Part shown: positions 1-5,069 of the stretch, in pieces
How the letters are laid out: each line of letters begins with the position of its first letter
How positions within the stretch are numbered: the stretch's first letter is position 1
Assembly (NCBI GenBank): GCA_003448685.1
Contig: DLXW01000159.1
Coordinates: forward strand, 1-5,069
Source of the DNA: Cyanothece sp. UBA12306
GTDB lineage: Bacteria; Cyanobacteriota; Cyanobacteriia; Cyanobacteriales; Microcystaceae
Length of the DNA stretch: 5,069 nt
Direction of reading: 5' to 3'
Made by a program: the position numbers and the translations under genes
The notes under the pieces: model-generated
Told to the model about the DNA's origin: nothing
Database searches by the model: none
What the model saw: only the letters and a program-made list of their open reading frames with translations

Positions 1-338
1 AGGCTTATTCGCTTTATCAACAAGAAGTGATCTATGAACGCCATCGCCACCGCTATGAGTTTAATAATGCCTATCGCAGTCTTTTAATCGACACAGGTTA
101 TGTAGTGAGTGGGACTTCTCCTGATGGGCGATTAATAGAAATTATTGAACTTCGGGAACATCCTTTTTTTATTGCCACCCAATTCCATCCTGAGTTTTGC
201 TCACGCCCTAACAGTTCCCATCCTTTGTTTTTGGGCTTTGTTAAAGCAGCAGTCAACCATCATTCTACCCATTTAATTCAGACGAATGAAGATGAGTTGC
301 CGATTTCTCCTGGTCAATTACGGGTATCTAGTCCCTAA
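1..338 (+). CDS. pyrG: CTP synthase, C-terminal part (5' end outside window)
   Basis: CTP synthase makes CTP from UTP, ATP and glutamine in the cytoplasm, the last step of de novo pyrimidine nucleotide synthesis. Only the last 111 residues are here, read in frame from base 3, so the gene is cut by the window edge and not truncated biologically. They belong to the class I glutamine amidotransferase domain. The conserved [11 protein letters not shown] block lies at bases 36-68, and the QFHPEF motif carries the catalytic-triad His (186-188) and Glu (192-194); the nucleophile Cys must lie upstream. The [11 protein letters not shown] block matches the family's C-terminal end, followed by a tail of about 28 residues without known function. 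An internal GTG at 27 is Val in the conserved domain, not a start. efp starts 55 bases downstream on the same strand. Assignment is secure. Confidence 0.96.
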   Translation, partial: AYSLYQQEVIYERHRHRYEFNNAYRSLLIDTGYVVSGTSPDGRLIEIIELREHPFFIATQFHPEFCSRPNSSHPLFLGFVKAAVNHHSTHLIQTNEDELPISPGQLRVSSP

Positions 339-393
339 ATTGCCGATCTCTTGTACAATTAATTTTGAGATTTCTAGGGTCTAACATTATTCC

Positions 394-957
394 ATGATTT
401 CTAGTAACGATTTTCGGACTGGTACCAGTATTGAATTAGACGGGTCAGTATGGCGCGTTGTAGAATTTCTGCACGTGAAACCTGGTAAAGGCTCAGCTTT
501 TGTGCGAACAAAGCTCAAAAACGCCCAAACTGGAAGTGTGGTAGAAAGAACCTTCCGCGCTGGGGAAACCGTTCCCCAAGCTAACTTAGAAAAGCGCACC
601 ATGCAACATACCTATAAAGATGGTGAGCAATACGTGTTTATGGATATGCAAACCTTTGAAGAGGTAAGCTTAAGTCAAGATCAGATGGGAACTTCGGTTA
701 ATTACATTAAAGAAGAAATGGAAGCCGATATCCTATTCTGGAATGACCAGGTATTGGAAGTTCAACTACCCACATCTGTCATTTTAGAAGTGACAGAAAC
801 CGATCCAGGGGTCAAAGGGGATACAGCAACAGGTGGTACGAAACCAGCCATTATTGAAACCGGAGCTCAAGTAATGGTTCCTCTGTTCATTTCCATTGGT
901 GAAAAAATCAAAGTGGATACCCGTGATGGCTCCTATTTGGGTCGGGAATCAAGTTGA
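394..957 (+). CDS. efp: Translation elongation factor P
   Basis: EF-P binds between the ribosomal P and E sites and helps peptide-bond formation at consecutive prolines. The 187-residue product has the usual family length and three-domain plan: KOW-like domain I (about 1-64), OB domain II (about 65-126) and OB domain III (about 128-185). The domain I loop KPGKGSAF puts Lys32 at the tip, the position that is lysylated, rhamnosylated (as Arg) or otherwise modified in other bacteria; which modification applies here cannot be told, as no modification gene is in the window. The domain III signature [19 protein letters not shown] lies at about 134-152. The ATG at 394 fits the family N-terminus (SNDFRTG at 4-10). 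No good Shine-Dalgarno site is seen before it. The spacer 339-393 contains an 8-base palindrome TTGTACAA (351-358) but no promoter I would defend. accB follows about 65 bases later, the usual cyanobacterial order. Confidence 0.97.
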   Translation: MISSNDFRTGTSIELDGSVWRVVEFLHVKPGKGSAFVRTKLKNAQTGSVVERTFRAGETVPQANLEKRTMQHTYKDGEQYVFMDMQTFEEVSLSQDQMGTSVNYIKEEMEADILFWNDQVLEVQLPTSVILEVTETDPGVKGDTATGGTKPAIIETGAQVMVPLFISIGEKIKVDTRDGSYLGRESS

Positions 958-1022
958 ACTGTTTATGATGTCCTTGTCGATTGTTGAAACTTCTGACGAT
1001 CGCTTCTTTATTATTTTTTGGG

Positions 1023-1523
1023 ATGGATGATTTGGTGTCGATCAACTTCAATGAACTTCAAGAACTATTAGGGGCGATCGCTCAGACTGATATTGCGGAA
1101 GTCACCTTAAAAACAGAGACGTTTGAACTTACAGTCCGTCGTGGAGGAAATGCAACTCCTTCACCCTCAGTTGCTTTGCCAATGGAAGTAGAATCAACTC
1201 CACCCCCTGCTGCAACTGTGGCCCCGAACCCACCATCATTAGAAAAAACTCCACCACCAGTCATTTCTGGCAAAGAAAAAAAGTGGATAGAGATAACTTC
1301 ACCCATGGTGGGGACTTTTTATCGCGCTCCTAGTCCTGATGAAGCTCCTTTTGTGGAAGTCGGCGATCGTGTAAGCAATGGCCAAACTGTTTGTATTATT
1401 GAAGCAATGAAGTTGATGAATGAAATTGAAGCAGAATTGATTGGTGAAGTGATGGAAATTGTAGTAGCTAATGGAGAACCTGTGGAATATGGACAAATTT
1501 TGATGTGGGTTAATCCTAGTTAG
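1023..1523 (+). CDS. accB: Biotin carboxyl carrier protein of acetyl-CoA carboxylase
   Basis: BCCP carries biotin between the biotin carboxylase (AccC) and carboxyltransferase (AccA/AccD) of acetyl-CoA carboxylase, the committed step of fatty acid synthesis. From the ATG at 1023 it is 166 residues. An N-terminal helical segment (FNELQELL, 9-16) and the [19 protein letters not shown] strand region (22-40) are followed by a Pro/Ala/Ser-rich flexible linker (about 43-83) and the biotinyl/lipoyl domain (about 88-166). [12 protein letters not shown] contains the biotin-accepting Lys130 (codon 1410-1412), and the thumb-like [12 protein letters not shown] (101-112) is typical of bacterial BCCP. The start is uncertain. 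A TTG at 981 would add 14 hydrophobic residues not expected in this family. A GTG at 1035 (giving VSINFNEL) is a serious rival, because GGATGGA lies about seven bases before it as a possible ribosome site. The gene is probably cotranscribed with efp and ended by the hairpin at 1598. Confidence 0.95.
   Translation: MDDLVSINFNELQELLGAIAQTDIAEVTLKTETFELTVRRGGNATPSPSVALPMEVESTPPPAATVAPNPPSLEKTPPPVISGKEKKWIEITSPMVGTFYRAPSPDEAPFVEVGDRVSNGQTVCIIEAMKLMNEIEAELIGEVMEIVVANGEPVEYGQILMWVNPS
1074..1081. repeat. HIP1 octamer
   Basis: GCGATCGC, the highly iterated palindrome 1 found at high density in many cyanobacterial genomes, lies inside accB. Seven-of-eight variants are nearby (around 996-1003 and 1363-1370). 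It supports a cyanobacterial origin; a single exact copy in 5 kb does not show whether this genome is HIP1-rich. Confidence 0.8.
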
Positions 1524-1597
1524 GATAGTTTTTTTATATTTTAGCAATAAATACTGTTTTGAAAACAAAAAACTGATTAATGTCTGCATTATTAGCC

Positions 1598-1633
1598 AAA
1601 ATACCTCTATTTAGAGGTATTTTTTTATTTTTA
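1598..1633 (+). terminator. Rho-independent terminator after accB
   Basis: A perfect 8-bp stem, ATACCTCT (1601-1608) with AGAGGTAT (1613-1620), closes an ATTT loop. Three further A-T pairs extend it outward (1598-1600 with 1621-1623). A T-rich tract (six T, one A, five T) follows at once. It lies 75 bases after the accB stop and is well placed to end the efp-accB transcript. The poor A-run on its left makes it mainly a + strand terminator. Confidence 0.88.
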
Positions 1634-1663
1634 TGAATTACGATCAATTATCGATTATCATAA
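1631..1663. repeat. Interrupted dyad element after the accB terminator
   Basis: TTATGA (1631-1636) is the reverse complement of TCATAA (1658-1663), and inside it CGAT (1641-1644) is the reverse complement of ATCG (1650-1653). The spacing is exactly symmetric about base 1647, with an unpaired ATTA on each side and a five-base centre. Ten of fourteen positions per arm match. It could be a protein site or a chance product of AT-rich sequence. Confidence 0.35.
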
Positions 1664-1734
1664 ATCAAAAAAATATTAAGAAAAAGCCCAAAAAATGTTA
1701 CATTTATTGATGAATACACTGAAACAAAACGTTT

Positions 1735-1766
1735 TTGACATTAATACTTAAGTGAATTTTTGTCAA
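1735..1766. promoter_or_regulatory. Nested dyad overlapping the promoter of the PEP-CTERM gene
   Basis: TTGACA (1735-1740) and TGTCAA (1761-1766) are inverted copies flanking the perfect palindrome ACTTAAGT (1746-1753), which lies close to the centre (spacers of 5 and 7 bases). The right arm overlaps the -35 box of the promoter below, so a protein bound here would be expected to affect transcription. No regulator family is recognised from the sequence. Confidence 0.35.
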
Positions 1767-1787
1767 TATTGTTTGTGTTACTATAAT
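1760..1787 (+). promoter_or_regulatory. Sigma-70-type promoter for the PEP-CTERM gene
   Basis: The -35 box TTGTCA (1760-1765) has five of six consensus bases and the -10 box TATAAT (1782-1787) is perfect, with a 16-base spacer. The start of transcription would be near 1794, leaving a leader of roughly 43 bases before the ATG at 1837. A consensus TTGACA at 1735 has no -10 box at the right distance. The prediction rests on sequence match alone. Confidence 0.6.
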
Positions 1788-1836
1788 TATTGTTAGATAA
1801 CTTAATTGTTTACAATCTTATAAAAAATGCCTTAAA

Positions 1837-2802
1837 ATGATGTTTAAAAATTTGTTACAATATAGGCCACAGATCAAGAGCTTGAGAGAGGCACTCTTGG
1901 GAATGACAATCTTGGGATGGACTCTAGCTTCTGTTAATCCGGCTCAGGCAGCGATTTTTGGCTTGAAATCGGCTGATAATGGCGATGGAACACTTCCTAC
2001 TCACCTATTTTCCTTTGAAGAAGATGGAATAGGGGGCGCGGTAGATCTAGGAGAAGTTACAATTGGGGGCACAACACCAATTAATGCTGATGCTCTAGCC
2101 ATTGATAAAAACGATAATCTTTTTGCGTTTCAACTGACAGGGGTTGGCACTCAAAATATTGATTCTAGGTTGCTATCTCTCAACTCTACCAATGGAACGG
2201 CAACAGCAATAGGAAGTGTTCTAGCTGGTAGGGATATTCGAGGTGCAGCCTTTGATTTTAATAATAAATTACTGGCGATTGATTCGGCTAATGATGAGTT
2301 ACTCACCATTGATGTCAATACGGGTAATGTGATTAATAGTATTGGTTTACAATTAAACGGAATTGGCTTTGATATGAACAATGCTACAGATATTGCAATC
2401 AGAAACGACGGAGTCAATAATAACCAAATTTTCAGTACCGTTTTTGTTAATAGAAGTAGGGATATCTATAGCCTAGATGTTTTAACAGGAGAATTGAATT
2501 TTGTTCACAATGTAGGTAATGATGCTAGCATGAGAGGCTTAGCCTTTTCAGATCAAGGACAACCTCAGGACTTGTATGCTTTTGATGGTATCTTAGCAGA
2601 TGATATTTTCAAATTCGATACCAACGATGATCCATTTACTAGAGAACTGCTAATCGAAGATATCTTACCAGAATTTAATTCTGGACGGGGTGATCTAGCT
2701 GCAAGGGTTAAAGTTGAAATTCCTGAACCATCAGGAGTCGGAGCAATTCTGGCTTTTGGGGTTGGTTTTTTTTGGCGGGGTTGGCGCGATAAAAATAAAT
2801 AA
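1837..2802 (+). CDS. Exported PEP-CTERM protein with beta-propeller-like repeats
   Basis: This 321-residue protein has no function I can name. The N-terminus is a signal peptide: basic segment to about Arg17, hydrophobic core 19-33, and AQA at 36-38 with likely cleavage before Ala39. The C-terminus is a PEP-CTERM sorting signal: IPEP at 295-298, a hydrophobic segment (about 299-313) and a basic tail (R314, R317, K319, K321). Such proteins are cut and anchored or released by exosortases. Between lie about five related units ending in a strand such as LFSF, LLSL, LLTI, IYSL or IFKF at about 57, 112, 155, 210 and 257, several followed by D-x-x-T-G, and preceded by phrases like ADALAIDKNDNLFAF or RGLAFSDQG. 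This suggests a beta-propeller, possibly akin to the NHL or DUF4394 type. Either ATG (1837 or 1840) could be used; no Shine-Dalgarno is seen. It has its own promoter and appears monocistronic. Confidence 0.85.
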   Translation: MMFKNLLQYRPQIKSLREALLGMTILGWTLASVNPAQAAIFGLKSADNGDGTLPTHLFSFEEDGIGGAVDLGEVTIGGTTPINADALAIDKNDNLFAFQLTGVGTQNIDSRLLSLNSTNGTATAIGSVLAGRDIRGAAFDFNNKLLAIDSANDELLTIDVNTGNVINSIGLQLNGIGFDMNNATDIAIRNDGVNNNQIFSTVFVNRSRDIYSLDVLTGELNFVHNVGNDASMRGLAFSDQGQPQDLYAFDGILADDIFKFDTNDDPFTRELLIEDILPEFNSGRGDLAARVKVEIPEPSGVGAILAFGVGFFWRGWRDKNK

Positions 2803-2875
2803 ATCTAGTTATGCCATTAAAATAAAAGTCTCAATTTTAGCTTTCTTTGGATAAGGTCTGTTGAGTGGAACTATT

Positions 2876-2881
2876 TATACT
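2876..2881 (+). promoter_or_regulatory. Candidate -10 box for atpD
   Basis: TATACT matches five of six -10 consensus bases about 125 bases before the atpD start. No acceptable -35 box lies 15-19 bases upstream (TTGGAT at 2847 is too far, TTGAGT at 2861 too near). If used, the leader would be roughly 115 bases and include all the hairpins at 2891-2974. Weak evidence. Confidence 0.3.
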
Positions 2882-2890
2882 AGAGACATT

Positions 2891-4455
<1,565 letters not shown>

Positions 4456-4478
4456 GGCTAATTCACCTTGATTTACCC

Positions 4479-4527
4479 TGAGTCAACAGTTACTTAAAGA
4501 TCTTCTTTGATAGTTGCTGTTGACTCA
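4479..4527 (+). repeat. Long imperfect hairpin in the atpD-atpC spacer
   Basis: TGAGTCAACAG (4479-4489) is an exact inverted copy of CTGTTGACTCA (4517-4527). Further in, ACT (4492-4494) pairs with AGT (4512-4514) and AAAGA (4496-4500) with TCTTT (4504-4508), leaving a TCT loop. That is 19 Watson-Crick pairs with small internal mismatches. No T-run follows, so it is not a Rho-independent terminator. As RNA it could protect the upstream atpD message from 3' decay, set the beta:epsilon ratio, or be a copy of a dispersed palindrome. Confidence 0.7.
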
Positions 4528-4530
4528 ATC

Positions 4531-4558
4531 ACTGATAACTAATAACGAATAACTGATA
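4531..4558 (+). repeat. Heptamer tandem repeat (STRR-like) running into the atpC start
   Basis: Four contiguous 7-base units begin at 4531, 4538, 4545 and 4552 with consensus ACTRATA; units 1 and 4 are identical, unit 2 differs by one base and unit 3 by two. The final A of unit 4 is the A of the atpC ATG. Heptamer short tandem repeats (STRR) are known from cyanobacterial genomes. The repeat occupies the place where a Shine-Dalgarno sequence would be, and none is seen. Confidence 0.75.
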
Positions 4559-4968
4559 TGCCGTTACAAGTTCGTGTAATTACCCCAGATAAAATAGTTT
4601 GGGATGACAGTGTCGAAGAAGTCATCTTGCCGAGTACATCAGGACAACTAGGCATTTTGACAGGTCATGCCCCTTTATTAACTAACTTGGATATTGGGGT
4701 TATGCGGGTTCGCCCCGATAAAGACTGGAAAAGCTTAGTCGTGATGGGTGGTATTGCTGAAGTTGAACAGGATGTACTTAAAATTCTGGTTAATTCAGCC
4801 GAAGTTGGCGATGACATCGACAAAGAAGAGGCAAAAGCTAAATTTGCTCAAGCTCAGACCGATTTGGAGCAAGCTAATAAAGGGGATAGCCGTCGAGAAC
4901 AAATCCAAGCCAGCCAAGCTTACAGACGTGCTAGGGCTCGTTTGCAAGCAACTGGTGAATTAGTCTAG
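4558..4968 (+). CDS. atpC: F1Fo ATP synthase subunit epsilon
   Basis: Epsilon (AtpE in plant/cyanobacterial naming) sits on the central stalk with gamma, couples F1 to the c-ring and restrains wasteful ATP hydrolysis. The 136 residues match the family length. The N-terminal beta-sandwich (about 1-84) contains the signature [20 protein letters not shown] (25-44). The C-terminal helical hairpin (about 88-131) is rich in Ala, Gln and charged residues, with a turn near KGDSR (108-112) and the conserved end [14 protein letters not shown] (122-135). The start at 4558 matches the family N-terminus [11 protein letters not shown], even though it falls inside the last heptamer repeat and lacks a Shine-Dalgarno sequence. 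Translation may depend on coupling to atpD or on the unstructured A-rich leader. It is very probably cotranscribed with atpD. Another frame inside it (4748-4963) is a shadow. Confidence 0.97.
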   Translation: MPLQVRVITPDKIVWDDSVEEVILPSTSGQLGILTGHAPLLTNLDIGVMRVRPDKDWKSLVVMGGIAEVEQDVLKILVNSAEVGDDIDKEEAKAKFAQAQTDLEQANKGDSRREQIQASQAYRRARARLQATGELV

Positions 4969-5015
4969 ACATCTATCTATTAGCTCAAATTACGTAGCTT
5001 TTAATATCGAACTAC

Positions 5016-5034
5016 CCCATCGCCTGGCGATGGG
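5016..5034 (+). terminator. GC-rich hairpin after atpC, probable operon terminator
   Basis: CCCATCGC (5016-5023) pairs perfectly with GCGATGGG (5027-5034) around a CTG loop, 47 bases after the atpC stop. The following AATTCTTT is only weakly T-rich, so termination may be partial. The tight palindrome could also be a copy of a dispersed repeat or an insertion-sequence end; nothing else in the window supports that. The remaining 35 bases show no feature. Confidence 0.55.
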
Positions 5035-5069
5035 AATTCTTTACAAGATAAAGTGATGTGAAACACAAA

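Larger units (their letters stand above)
1524..1836. other. AT-rich intergenic spacer between accB and the PEP-CTERM gene
   Basis: This 313-base gap has no plausible gene. In order it contains the accB terminator (1598-1633), an interrupted dyad overlapping the end of its T-tract (1631-1663), an A-rich stretch, a second dyad (1735-1766), and a promoter (1760-1787). A short palindrome-like GTTA-GA-TAAC (1792-1801) falls near the expected transcription start. A three-codon mini-ORF (ATG CCT TAA, 1827-1835) ends just before the gene start; I take it as chance. Confidence 0.7.

Noticed and set aside
351..390. Possible efp promoter (TTGTAC at 351 with TAGGGT at 375)
   Set aside because: Only four and three of six consensus matches, and the start site would leave almost no leader before the ATG at 394.
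387..602. Reverse-strand open frame over the start of efp
   Set aside because: It is antisense to a secure efp gene, has no recognisable domain and no promoter or ribosome site of its own.
1082..1589. Two reverse-strand open frames over accB
   Set aside because: Both are shadows of accB; the Gly/Pro-rich or low-complexity products reflect the antisense of its linker and AT-rich 3' end.
2151..2417. Reverse-strand open frame inside the PEP-CTERM gene
   Set aside because: Antisense shadow with no family resemblance; the + strand gene has a promoter, signal peptide and sorting signal.
2815..2843. AT-rich stem TAAAAT/ATTTTA after the PEP-CTERM gene as a terminator
   Set aside because: The stem is only A-T pairs, about six long, with a ten-base loop and no proper T-run; termination of this gene is not explained by it.
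4748..4963. Second + strand frame inside atpC
   Set aside because: It lies wholly within atpC in another frame, is Leu/Lys-rich by codon shift and resembles no protein I know.

Overview
The window looks like a chromosomal piece of a cyanobacterium of fairly low GC content. The evidence is the adjacent efp and accB genes (a typical cyanobacterial pair), an F1-ATPase beta/epsilon pair standing apart from the other ATP synthase subunits as in cyanobacteria and plastids, a HIP1 octamer (GCGATCGC) plus near-matches, a heptamer short tandem repeat of the cyanobacterial STRR type, and a PEP-CTERM surface protein. The genus cannot be fixed from what is visible. All five recognisable genes and one family-level gene lie on the + strand.

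Layout: 1-338 is the 3' end of pyrG (CTP synthase, glutaminase domain). After a 55-base gap comes efp (394-957, elongation factor P), then accB (best start 1023, end 1523, biotin carboxyl carrier protein of acetyl-CoA carboxylase). A clear Rho-independent terminator at 1598-1633 closes this group. The AT-rich spacer 1524-1836 also carries two dyad elements and a good sigma-70-type promoter (-35 at 1760, -10 at 1782) that should drive the next gene, 1837-2802. That gene encodes an exported protein with a signal peptide, about five beta-propeller-like repeats and a C-terminal PEP-CTERM sorting signal. It has no obvious link to its housekeeping neighbours.

The spacer 2803-3003 holds a candidate -10 box and three successive inverted repeats, and so may give atpD a structured leader. 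atpD (3004-4455, beta; atpB in plant/cyanobacterial naming) and atpC (4558-4968, epsilon; atpE in that naming) form an operon. Their 102-base spacer holds a long imperfect hairpin (4479-4527) followed by four heptamer repeats (4531-4558), the last of which runs into the atpC start codon. A GC-rich hairpin at 5016-5034 probably ends the operon.

Functionally the window is mostly core metabolism: CTP supply, translation of proline stretches, the first step of fatty acid synthesis, and the catalytic/regulatory part of ATP synthase, plus one accessory cell-surface gene. I see no mobile-element gene, CRISPR array, tRNA or rRNA, and no convincing new multi-gene system. The most interesting material is in the non-coding spacers and the PEP-CTERM gene.
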